Shown here in pieces: positions 1-6,491 of a stretch of 13,610 nucleotides of DNA. Source of the stretch: an uncultured Elusimicrobia bacterium. GTDB taxonomy: Bacteria > Elusimicrobiota > Endomicrobiia > Endomicrobiales > Endomicrobiaceae. Under the pieces are notes generated by a model. That model ran no database searches, was not told where the DNA came from, and saw only the letters and a program-made list of their open reading frames with translations. Position 1 is the first letter of the stretch. Each line of letters begins with the position of its first letter. The translations under genes were made by a program, and so were the position numbers. The DNA lies in the NCBI GenBank assembly GCA_900321055.1, contig ONUQ01000124.1, forward strand, positions 1-13,610, given 5' to 3'.

Positions 1-1
1 C

Positions 2-82
2 GGAAACGGAAAAAATGTAAATGATTTTGGAGTATATGTTGACTGGTTACCACAGGCAGGAATAAGATTTTATTTTAACTAA
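2..82 (+). CDS. C-terminus of an outer-membrane beta-barrel-like protein (5' partial)
   Basis: An open frame runs in from the left edge and ends at TAA (80-82), giving 26 residues. The end reads GIRFYFN, with alternating hydrophobic/aromatic positions and aromatics close to the C-terminus. This resembles the last strand of an outer-membrane beta-barrel (the signal read by the BAM complex), although a barrel normally ends in Phe or Trp and this one ends in Phe-Asn. Only 25 nt separate it from the following lipoprotein gene on the same strand, so the two are probably co-transcribed. Too little is present to name a family; the barrel call is an inference from the terminal pattern and the lipoprotein neighbours. 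Confidence 0.45.
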   Translation, partial: GNGKNVNDFGVYVDWLPQAGIRFYFN

Positions 83-96
83 AAATAATTTTGTAT

Positions 97-101
97 AGGA
101 G
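97..101 (+). promoter_or_regulatory. Shine-Dalgarno site of the LPP20-like lipoprotein gene
   Basis: AGGAG lies 6 nt before the ATG at 108. It is a strong canonical ribosome binding site and fixes this start. The next gene (812) has nothing comparable. Confidence 0.8.
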
Positions 102-107
102 AAAAAA

Positions 108-809
108 ATGAAAAAGTTGTTAGCAGTATCGGTTAGTTTTATGTTTTTGGGATTAGCAGGTTGTGCAAGTAAAGGTCAGATTTCATCGGTAGATCAGGTA
201 AAAACAACCGTTCTTGAAACTATACCAAGAGGTGATCAACCTAAATGGGTAGCAAGCGGTAAAGAATACTATAAAGAAGATTCTAAAATGTTTTATGTAG
301 CTGTAGCAGAAGGTTTTGCTAATTTAGAAGCTTCAAAAAGAGCTTCATTTGCAGCAGCACAAACAAAAGTAGCCGAACAAGTTAAAAATACAATCGGTGT
401 AGAATTTGGAAGAAGTTTAGAAACCGGTATGAACGAAGATACAACCGGCGGATATTTGAAAGATGTTTTTATGTCAAATGTAAACAAGTTAAGTGTTTCC
501 GGAATTGCTGTTGAATCAACTTATACTGAAAAAATTCAAGAACAAAAAGGAAGTGACAGTAAAGTTTATTATAGAACATATTCTTTAGTTTCAATTCCTG
601 AAGCTACATACAAAGATTTAGTAAAAAAAGCTTTTGATGATACATCTGCACAAGTAGCACAAAATAAAAGTGCAAAAGATTTGTTAAACGAAGCAGAAAA
701 AAGATTTTATAATACAACAACAGCAACACCTGCAACAACGGCAACACCTGCAGCAACATCATCAGCGACTGCAACAGTAACAACAGACACAACAACATCA
801 ACAAAATAA
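108..809 (+). CDS. LPP20-like lipoprotein with a Thr/Ala-rich C-terminal tail
   Basis: This 233-residue protein is probably an outer-membrane lipoprotein. The N-terminus is a lipoprotein signal peptide: Lys2-Lys3, a hydrophobic core and the lipobox LAGC with acylated Cys19. The +2 residue is Ala, so there is no E. coli-type inner-membrane retention Asp. Residues about 44-100 carry the LPP20-like pattern: a PKW motif, a short strand, then an Ala-rich helix containing EASKRASFAAAQ. From about residue 202 the chain is low-complexity Thr/Ala/Pro and probably unstructured. LPP20-type proteins are known as surface or envelope lipoproteins but have no single biochemical role, so function is unassigned. 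It is followed after 2 nt by a related gene, suggesting that the two products work together in the envelope. The start is supported by AGGAG 6 nt upstream. Confidence 0.75.
   Translation: MKKLLAVSVSFMFLGLAGCASKGQISSVDQVKTTVLETIPRGDQPKWVASGKEYYKEDSKMFYVAVAEGFANLEASKRASFAAAQTKVAEQVKNTIGVEFGRSLETGMNEDTTGGYLKDVFMSNVNKLSVSGIAVESTYTEKIQEQKGSDSKVYYRTYSLVSIPEATYKDLVKKAFDDTSAQVAQNKSAKDLLNEAEKRFYNTTTATPATTATPAATSSATATVTTDTTTSTK
711..806 (+). repeat. ACA/GCA-rich low-complexity tract encoding the Thr/Ala tail
   Basis: The last 32 codons of the lipoprotein are built almost entirely from ACA, GCA, CCT and TCA-type codons, with very little G on the coding strand. The unit TATPA occurs at residues 205-209 and again at 211-215. 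The DNA is not a perfect tandem repeat, so slippage-based phase variation is not indicated. Thr/Pro/Ser tails of this kind serve as flexible spacers or O-glycosylation targets in other envelope proteins, which is only an inference here. Confidence 0.6.
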
Positions 810-811
810 TA

Positions 812-2134
812 ATGATTAAATTAAAGTTTGTATCATTTTTATTGATAGTATTAAGTTTAGCTTGTAATATTTCGGTATTACAAGCTAAGCTTGTTGACAG
901 ATCTTCCGGAAAAATGCCTTCCTGGATAGGACACAACAGTGAAGATAAAAAGAAACTTTATTTTTCAGGTTCATCCACACAAGAAACTTTTGATAAAGCA
1001 AGGCAATTTGCAATAAATGATGCTTTGACTCAGGTAATACAAAGTTTGGATTTAACCATGTCAGTAAACACAAACAGAATCATTTCAGATACAGGTGTTT
1101 ATTTAGACGAAAAAACAAAATCTAAAACCAGAGATGTTAAACTTTTAGATACAAAATTAAAAGATATTTATTTTGAAAAATACGAAAATTCAGGTAAAAT
1201 TTCATATACGATTCATGCTTTGATTGAATATAATAAAAAAGATTATGAAGAAGAAAAGGCAAGACTTAAAAAAGAGTATGATACTCTAAAACAAAATCTT
1301 GTTAATAGGTATACAAAAGCTAAACATTTAACGGATAACAATTTGTTATATCAAGCTTTACCGGAATTAATTGAATCTTTAAAAATAATATACAATTATG
1401 GAATTAACCAAACATTAGAATCAGAAATACTTGCACATATAAACGATATTTTAGGGTATATTAGTTTTAAAAATTCTTTTAGTTCTACACAAAACCATAG
1501 CGGTATAAAATCAGATATTTTGGCTTATTACTCAAAAACAAATGAGGCATGCAAAAAGTATACCTTTGCAGTAAAAACAATAGATAATTTTTTAATAGAA
1601 ACAATTTATGGTAATGATGAAGGTAAGCTGGAATATTCTTTCAATAAAGTTTCTTATTTAAAAAAATCAAACTATAAATTAGAGTTTGATTTAAAGATTA
1701 CATTTAATTTAGATGAAGAATTTTATAAGAATTATTCATTTAAAACCGTTAGTGATGAACTAAATTTTTTAGGAGATAAAAGAAAGATAGCGGTAAAGAT
1801 TACTGCAAATAAAAATAAAGATGATTTGATAAAAACTATAACGGCAAATTTGGTTCAAAACGGATTTGTTGTTGTTGAAAAAAATGCAGATTATATTTTA
1901 GATATAAAATTTAATTTTATTGATTCAAATAAAACAGAAGTGAAAAATTTGCAAAGTTCGGATACAACATTATTTATTTCAAATGCTAATGTGGTAGCTG
2001 AACTCCTTTCTTTTGATACAAAGACTCAAATAAGCAGTTTTTCCGGTCAGGAAAAAGGATTTGGAAAAACTCAAATCAAGTCATATTATGATTTAATTCA
2101 AAAGGTTTCGGCAACAATCACAGATTCGTTATAG
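812..2134 (+). CDS. Exported protein with LPP20-like N-terminal domain, unknown function
   Basis: This 440-residue protein has a signal peptide (residues 1-25). Cleavage after LQA at residue 25 is plausible. A Cys at residue 18 in SLAC is a poor lipobox because Ser sits at -3, so it may be periplasmic rather than lipidated. Residues about 36-85 repeat the pattern of the preceding gene: PSW, a short strand (LYFSGSS), then a helix rich in Ala and charged residues. Residues about 144-175 are strongly charged and helical, possibly a short coiled coil. The C-terminal 110 residues look alpha/beta, with a hydrophobic strand-helix alternation loosely like CsgG/LpoB-type periplasmic domains; that resemblance is weak. 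The ATG is 2 nt past the previous stop and lacks a Shine-Dalgarno sequence, so translation is probably coupled. Function is not recognised. Confidence 0.7.
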   Translation: MIKLKFVSFLLIVLSLACNISVLQAKLVDRSSGKMPSWIGHNSEDKKKLYFSGSSTQETFDKARQFAINDALTQVIQSLDLTMSVNTNRIISDTGVYLDEKTKSKTRDVKLLDTKLKDIYFEKYENSGKISYTIHALIEYNKKDYEEEKARLKKEYDTLKQNLVNRYTKAKHLTDNNLLYQALPELIESLKIIYNYGINQTLESEILAHINDILGYISFKNSFSSTQNHSGIKSDILAYYSKTNEACKKYTFAVKTIDNFLIETIYGNDEGKLEYSFNKVSYLKKSNYKLEFDLKITFNLDEEFYKNYSFKTVSDELNFLGDKRKIAVKITANKNKDDLIKTITANLVQNGFVVVEKNADYILDIKFNFIDSNKTEVKNLQSSDTTLFISNANVVAELLSFDTKTQISSFSGQEKGFGKTQIKSYYDLIQKVSATITDSL

Positions 2135-2336
2135 ATTATAACATTAATTAAATCTTATTAGTAATTGATAAATAGATATTTTGATAATATTTAACAGGTA
2201 AACGGATGAACAAAAGAATGGCTTGGTGTGGAAAATATTTTGTTCTTTTATTGTTAAGATTTTTTTAATTAAAAAATATATTACATTCTTCAAATATAAT
2301 CTGTCGATTGTTTAACAAAAAAAATTGATAATCATC

Positions 2337-2358
2337 TCTTAAAATCCGTTGTTTAAGA
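2337..2358. terminator. Weak hairpin in the convergent gap, possible terminator
   Basis: TCTTAAA (2337-2343) and TTTAAGA (2352-2358) form a 7-bp stem around an 8-nt loop. On the + strand it is followed by a run of four T. On the - strand a longer T run (eight T) lies about 14 nt further on. It sits between the + strand envelope genes and the end of hydF, where a bidirectional terminator is expected, but the stem is AT-rich. The rest of 2135-2384 holds no credible gene. Confidence 0.3.
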
Positions 2359-2384
2359 TTTTGTAAAGTAAATTTGGTATGAGT

Positions 2385-3638
2385 TCAAATCTGTAAACTG
2401 TTTTTTATAAAAGGTTTGGAAACTCTATCTAAAGTGTTATTTATAAATGCTAATACCATACCATAATTTGTTATGGGAACATTCTTTTCTACGGCATAAT
2501 TTAATCTTGAAATCATTTGCTTTTTGTTAATCATACATCCGCCACAATGTATAATCAAAGAATATTGACTGAGATTTTTAGGATAATCCGTTCCGGAATA
2601 TATATCAAAGTTTATATCAAATCCGAGATATTTACTTAAAAGTTTAGGAATTTTTACTCTGCCTATATCATCTTTGCTTGCATGATGACTGCATGCTTCC
2701 GTAATTAAAATTTTGCTTGCAGGTTTTAAATTTTTTATTGCTTTTATGCCGTTCAACATCGTTTGAAAGTCAGATTTATGGGCTGATAAAATTATTGAAA
2801 ATGTAGTAAATAAAACATCTTTTGGAACAATATCCGAAACTTTCTTTACAACTTGGCTATCACATATTACAATATCAGGATTATTTTTTAATTTTTCTAA
2901 AGCCGATTTCAGTTCTGTTTCTTTTGTAATTATTACAATAGCATTTATATCTAAACAAGCTCTTATCATTTGAACCTGCGGTAAAATTAATCTGCCTTTG
3001 GGTGCTCCTAAATCTAAAGGAACTACCATTACAACCGTTTGAAATCTTTTTATTATGTCCATCGTTAAGGACTGAATATTTAAAGTATCTTCTTGAATAA
3101 TTAATAATAAAGTTTGTTTCAATTTAGCTAAAAATTGTTCTCTATATGCTGTTTCTTGTAATAATTGTGTTTCTATAAAGTTATATTCAGATATTTTTTC
3201 TACAAAATCTTCTGACAACTTTTCTTTTTGATAATTATTTATAATTAAAAGGAAATTAGTTTTTTTATCATTTAAATGTTTTATAATATCTTCTTCAAAA
3301 CTTGTCCATATATTTGCAGATAATACAATAATTGCCACATCACAGGAATCAAAAATTTTTATGGTTCTTTCTATTCTCTTATTTGAAAGGTCGGAAATAT
3401 CATCAAATCCTGCAGTGTCAATTAATGTTATTGGTCCGATGGGGGAAAGTTCCATACTTTTATAAACAGAATCCGTAGTTGTCCCGGAAACAGGAGATAC
3501 TATTGATGTATCTTGACCGGAAATATAGTTTACAAGAGTGGATTTTCCAACATTTGTTCTGCCAAAAATTCCAATATGTATTCTTAAAGATTTTGGTGTA
3601 GTTAACTCAAAATTAGTATTTATATCATTTACACCCAT
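2385..3638 (-). CDS. hydF: [FeFe]-hydrogenase maturation GTPase HydF
   Basis: HydF is the scaffold on which HydE and HydG assemble the 2Fe subcluster before transfer to the hydrogenase HydA. At 417 residues the length is normal. The N-terminal GTPase domain has a P-loop GRTNVGKST (26-34), the switch threonines at 53-55 and DTAGF (74-78). The G4 motif, normally NKxD, reads NNYQ at 134-137, so the Lys and the guanine-reading Asp are missing. A middle dimerisation region follows. The C-terminal cluster-binding domain carries the family signature: ACSHHASKDDIGRVKIP (Cys316, His318) and HCGGC (His364, Cys365, Cys368), the expected [4Fe-4S] ligands. It is the last gene of a four-gene operon and starts 14 nt inside the radical SAM gene, with TAGGAA 9 nt before its ATG. 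hydE, hydG and hydA are not in the window. Confidence 0.95.
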   Translation of the reverse strand: MGVNDINTNFELTTPKSLRIHIGIFGRTNVGKSTLVNYISGQDTSIVSPVSGTTTDSVYKSMELSPIGPITLIDTAGFDDISDLSNKRIERTIKIFDSCDVAIIVLSANIWTSFEEDIIKHLNDKKTNFLLIINNYQKEKLSEDFVEKISEYNFIETQLLQETAYREQFLAKLKQTLLLIIQEDTLNIQSLTMDIIKRFQTVVMVVPLDLGAPKGRLILPQVQMIRACLDINAIVIITKETELKSALEKLKNNPDIVICDSQVVKKVSDIVPKDVLFTTFSIILSAHKSDFQTMLNGIKAIKNLKPASKILITEACSHHASKDDIGRVKIPKLLSKYLGFDINFDIYSGTDYPKNLSQYSLIIHCGGCMINKKQMISRLNYAVEKNVPITNYGMVLAFINNTLDRVSKPFIKNSLQI

Positions 3639-4590
3639 GATTTGCCGTTCCTATATGTTCACATGTAGTACATCTGTTTACAAAATTTGTTTTTTTCCCG
3701 GTGATATTATATTTTCTGGCTTCTCTATAATTTTTGTTGTTCCATATTTTATAAAACGGAGTTGTAAAAATATTTCCAAAATCTTCACTTTCATTTTCTA
3801 CCGAACAACATGGAGAAACCGAACCGTTAGCATTTATTACAATACCATTCCATAACCAATTACAGTAATTATTATATTGCTTATATTCTTTGGTATCATT
3901 TTTTATATTGTAGTTGCTATATTTGTCAATTGTAGAAACCCAATCTTTAGGACACCATGGTTTTGCAAAATTTATTTTATCTACCCCGATTTCATTGGCC
4001 ATTTTTTGAGCCTGTTCTATTTCATTTTCATTGTGTCTAAAAACAAGATATTGCCACTCTATAACCGGTTTTTTTAAATTCAGTTCTTTTTTTGTTTTAA
4101 TTAAAAGTTCCATATTATTAAAAGCTTTTTGAAAATTTCCTTTTTTTCTATACTTTTCATAATTTTCCTGACAGGTACCGTCTATAGAACAAATTAAATA
4201 ATCTAATCCTGAAGTAATAAAATTATAAGCTGTTTGCTTTGTAAAATCTATATTTAAATTACTTGATAAAATAGAATAGATATTATGCTTTTTTATAACT
4301 TTTATAATATCTGTAATATTCGGGTTCAGTAAAGGTTCTCCCCAATTAAAAAGTAAAACAACTTTTAAATATTTACTGAAATAATCTATTATTTTTATAG
4401 CTTTATCTTTTGGCATAATGCAAGATGTTCTGGAATTTCTGTGTTGTCCCGTAGGACACCATACACATTCTAAATTACAAAAGGAAGTTGTATCCAGTAC
4501 CAGAAGATACGGTTTACCAAATAAAAAAGTATGACCTTTTTTCATTTGATAATTAACTAATTTAGAATTTAAAGTTTTTAATATATTCAT
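3625..4590 (-). CDS. Radical SAM protein with SPASM/twitch-like C-terminus
   Basis: This 321-residue enzyme belongs to the radical SAM superfamily, which cleaves S-adenosylmethionine at a [4Fe-4S] cluster to make a 5'-deoxyadenosyl radical. The cluster motif CxxxCxxC is Cys38, Cys42 and Cys45, followed by the SAM-binding NWGEP (82-86). The C-terminal part has Cys243-x12-Gly256-x4-Cys261, matching the Cx(9-15)Gx4C opening of SPASM/twitch domains, plus Cys262, a CxxC at 307/310 and Cys320. It probably binds at least one auxiliary cluster. The text GNIFTTPFYKIWNNKNYREAR (272-292) is typical of SPASM-type enzymes related to peptide maturases. It is not HydE or HydG, which lack this C-terminus. 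It overlaps the upstream gene by 4 nt (ATGA) and hydF by 14 nt. The substrate is unknown, and no precursor peptide gene is visible nearby. Confidence 0.85.
   Translation of the reverse strand: MNILKTLNSKLVNYQMKKGHTFLFGKPYLLVLDTTSFCNLECVWCPTGQHRNSRTSCIMPKDKAIKIIDYFSKYLKVVLLFNWGEPLLNPNITDIIKVIKKHNIYSILSSNLNIDFTKQTAYNFITSGLDYLICSIDGTCQENYEKYRKKGNFQKAFNNMELLIKTKKELNLKKPVIEWQYLVFRHNENEIEQAQKMANEIGVDKINFAKPWCPKDWVSTIDKYSNYNIKNDTKEYKQYNNYCNWLWNGIVINANGSVSPCCSVENESEDFGNIFTTPFYKIWNNKNYREARKYNITGKKTNFVNRCTTCEHIGTANHGCK
3648..3653 (-). promoter_or_regulatory. Shine-Dalgarno site of hydF inside the radical SAM gene
   Basis: On the minus strand TAGGAA lies 9 nt before the hydF ATG, within the last codons of the upstream radical SAM gene. 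hydF can therefore be initiated by its own site as well as by coupling. It supports the ATG at 3638. Confidence 0.6.
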
Positions 4591-5525
4591 TTTTTATCAA
4601 TTTTAATATCTTTATGATAGTATGGTAAAAAATTTGGCGACCAGGCAGTATCCTTTGTATCCAATATTTTTAAAGTTGTACCGCCGGCAATATGAGCCTT
4701 GCCAAATATTAAATCCGAATACTTTAAATATACTATATATTCATTTTCAACTTTTTCAACAGACTTAACTTCGGTAGGAATAGGAATCATATTTTGGTCT
4801 TTTTTTGCACCTATCAAATGCCCTATATAATGTGCAATATCTCTTGTATCCGTTATTTTTGTAAGAATCTTATCACCTACGGATAAATCTTCTATTTTTT
4901 TACCCAAAGAATCTTCAAATATAATTGCCTCTAACTCTACTGCAGACGAATATTCCGAAGATATTGTTTCTTTTGGAACTATATCCGGAAAATAGTTCGG
5001 TAACTTTTTAAAATCTCTTAAAGTTAACTCTTGAGCAACTATTTCAATTTGTAAATTATTTTCTGCAAAATATGTATCTAAAATAATTTTCATATCGGTA
5101 CAATTCATTATTTTGTTGTCTTTTAAATTAGTGCTTATATATTCTCTAAGATTTGTTTCTATGGATTTTGTATATTGTTCTATTACTCCCTCAACCAAAC
5201 GATAAGAGTATAACTTTTTTTCAAAAGAAAACCAATCAACTTCAATATTTTGTTCGTAAACAATGGGATTGTATGTCATCACTATACTAAATCTCAAAAG
5301 GTCAAGGTTTTTATTGTTCGTTATTATATGAATCAATCCGAAAATATTGTCGTTTTGTAAAACTATTTTTGCTTTGTAAGCTGTTATATATTTTAACATA
5401 GCACCAACACAAGATATTGCTTTATTGAAATTTCCGCCTGCAATTTCTAATGCTGTCTTTGCTTCAAATTCTTCGCAACCCGTATCATCCATTAATGCTT
5501 TTATTTTTTCTGCTGTTATATTCAT
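4587..5525 (-). CDS. UBA/TS-N-like domain protein of unknown function
   Basis: This protein has 312 residues. Residues about 3-41 form a UBA/TS-N-like three-helix segment: AEKIKALMDDTGC, then FEAKTALEIAGGNFNKAI, the pattern seen at the N-terminus of elongation factor Ts and in UBA domains. It is not EF-Ts, because the remaining 270 residues do not match EF-Ts core domains. The middle (about 45-180) is a mix of strands and helices. The C-terminal part (about 195-300) is strand-rich and includes GKKIEDLSVGDKILTKI, which resembles a small beta-barrel. There is no signal peptide or membrane segment, so it is probably cytoplasmic. It overlaps the recombinase gene upstream and the radical SAM gene downstream by 4 nt each (ATGA), so expression is coupled to both. 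The start is supported by this overlap and by AGGG about 11 nt upstream. I do not recognise the family beyond its N-terminus. Confidence 0.7.
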   Translation of the reverse strand: MNITAEKIKALMDDTGCEEFEAKTALEIAGGNFNKAISCVGAMLKYITAYKAKIVLQNDNIFGLIHIITNNKNLDLLRFSIVMTYNPIVYEQNIEVDWFSFEKKLYSYRLVEGVIEQYTKSIETNLREYISTNLKDNKIMNCTDMKIILDTYFAENNLQIEIVAQELTLRDFKKLPNYFPDIVPKETISSEYSSAVELEAIIFEDSLGKKIEDLSVGDKILTKITDTRDIAHYIGHLIGAKKDQNMIPIPTEVKSVEKVENEYIVYLKYSDLIFGKAHIAGGTTLKILDTKDTAWSPNFLPYYHKDIKIDKK

Positions 5526-6409
5526 TTTTTGTTTACCCTTGGATGAGCTTTATTATATATTTTTCTTAAACTTTCTAATGTTACATGAGTATAAATTTGT
5601 GTAGTAGATAAATTTTTGTGTCCTAACATTTGTTGAACGGATTTTATATCACAACCGTTATCCAACAAATGTGTAGCAAAAGTATGTCTTAAAGTATGCG
5701 GTGAAATTTTAATTGTAATTCCTGATTTCATAAACCAATTATATAAAATTTTTCTGGCACCTCTTTGTGTAATTCTGTTACCGTATTTATTTAAAAATAA
5801 CGGTGAATTTACGGAATAATTTAAACCGTTTTTTCTCCTTTCATCAAGATAATTTTTTATTGCAAAAAGGCATATATCTCCAACAGGAACTATTCTTTCT
5901 TTAGAACCTTTACCAAAAACTTTCACATTAGATGACATAAAATCTACATCTTTTAAATTTATACTAACTAACTCTTCTATTCTTATACCGGAAGAATAGA
6001 ATAATTCAAGCATAGCTTTGTCTCTTAAATCAATATTCGGCAGTTCAAGTAAATTTTTCATTTCCTGTTCCGTTAAAAATATCGGAATTCTTTTATCTTT
6101 TTTAGGAGTTGACATGGAAGTTGTAGGATTTATTTGTATAGCATTTATTATAATAAGGAATTTATAAAAAGATTTTAAAACAGCGAATTTTCTTATAATT
6201 GAAGATTTTTTTAAATTCTTATTATACAGACCGGCAAGATATTCTCTGATAATATTTTTGTTACAGTTTAGTAATTCAATATTTTTTTGTTTTATAAAAT
6301 CATAAAATTCAAGCATATCCGTACTGTATGCTTTTGCCGTATGTTGAGAATAATTTTTTTCCGCTATTAAATATTGAATAAATTGTTCTATTTCTTTAAC
6401 CTGTACCAT
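5522..6409 (-). CDS. xerC: Tyrosine recombinase XerC/XerD-type
   Basis: At 295 residues this is a full-length Xer recombinase, which resolves chromosome dimers at a dif site during division. The N-terminal SAM-like core-binding domain covers about 3-87. The catalytic domain carries all six expected residues: Arg143 (GIRIEEL), Lys167 (FGKGSKER), His238 and Arg241 (HTLRH), His264 (LGHKNLSTTQ) and nucleophile Tyr273. Their spacing matches E. coli XerD exactly from His to Tyr. The position next to topA and dprA, as in many genomes, argues for a housekeeping Xer rather than a phage or integron integrase. XerC and XerD cannot be told apart, and it may be the only Xer. There is no Shine-Dalgarno sequence, and a TATAAT ends 7 nt before the ATG, so the message may be leaderless. 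It heads an operon with three overlapping downstream genes. Confidence 0.92.
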   Translation of the reverse strand: MVQVKEIEQFIQYLIAEKNYSQHTAKAYSTDMLEFYDFIKQKNIELLNCNKNIIREYLAGLYNKNLKKSSIIRKFAVLKSFYKFLIIINAIQINPTTSMSTPKKDKRIPIFLTEQEMKNLLELPNIDLRDKAMLELFYSSGIRIEELVSINLKDVDFMSSNVKVFGKGSKERIVPVGDICLFAIKNYLDERRKNGLNYSVNSPLFLNKYGNRITQRGARKILYNWFMKSGITIKISPHTLRHTFATHLLDNGCDIKSVQQMLGHKNLSTTQIYTHVTLESLRKIYNKAHPRVNKK

Positions 6410-6416
6410 ACTTTTT

Positions 6417-6445
6417 ATTATATATTTTTAATAAAAATATTAGAA
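6417..6445 (-). promoter_or_regulatory. Putative leaderless promoter of the xerC-hydF operon
   Basis: On the minus strand a perfect TATAAT (6417-6422) lies so that transcription would begin at about 6409-6410, the A of the xerC ATG or the base before it. A poor -35 (TTCTAA, 6440-6445) sits at 17-nt spacing. No ribosome binding site is visible. The upstream terminator means the operon needs its own promoter. AT-richness raises the chance-match rate. Confidence 0.45.
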
Positions 6446-6446
6446 T

Positions 6447-6477
6447 AAAAAACAGGTAATTGAATTACCTGCTTTTT
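6447..6477. terminator. Intrinsic terminator after topA, bidirectional in form
   Basis: CAGGTAAT (6453-6460) and ATTACCTG (6464-6471) form a perfect 8-bp stem with a TGA loop. On the minus strand it is followed by a TTTTTT tract, and on the plus strand by CTTTTT, so either direction would terminate. It begins about 20 nt past the topA stop codon and separates topA from the xerC operon. Confidence 0.85.
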
Positions 6478-6491
6478 ATTATACTTATTCT

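Noticed and set aside
604..936. A 110-codon minus strand frame rich in Leu, looking membrane-like
   Set aside because: It is antisense to the Thr/Ala tail and start of the next gene. The Leu/Met runs come from reading ACA/GCA codons backwards.
2206..2268. A 20-codon + strand ORF in the convergent gap, with hydrophobic and basic residues
   Set aside because: There is no convincing ribosome site (only AGGT about 8 nt upstream), it is short, and such ORFs are common by chance in AT-rich gaps.
2261..2276. Perfect 16-nt palindrome TTTTTTAATTAAAAAA
   Set aside because: It is made only of A and T, so it is expected by chance in this composition and too weak for a terminator.
4587..5525. Elongation factor Ts (tsf) because of the TS-N-like N-terminus
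   Set aside because: The core and C-terminal domains of EF-Ts are absent, and no rpsB gene is adjacent.
5522..6409. Integrase of a mobile element or integron
   Set aside because: The neighbours dprA and topA, the Xer-like spacing and the absence of attachment repeats, cargo or cassette sites favour a housekeeping Xer. I also found no recognisable dif site in the gaps.
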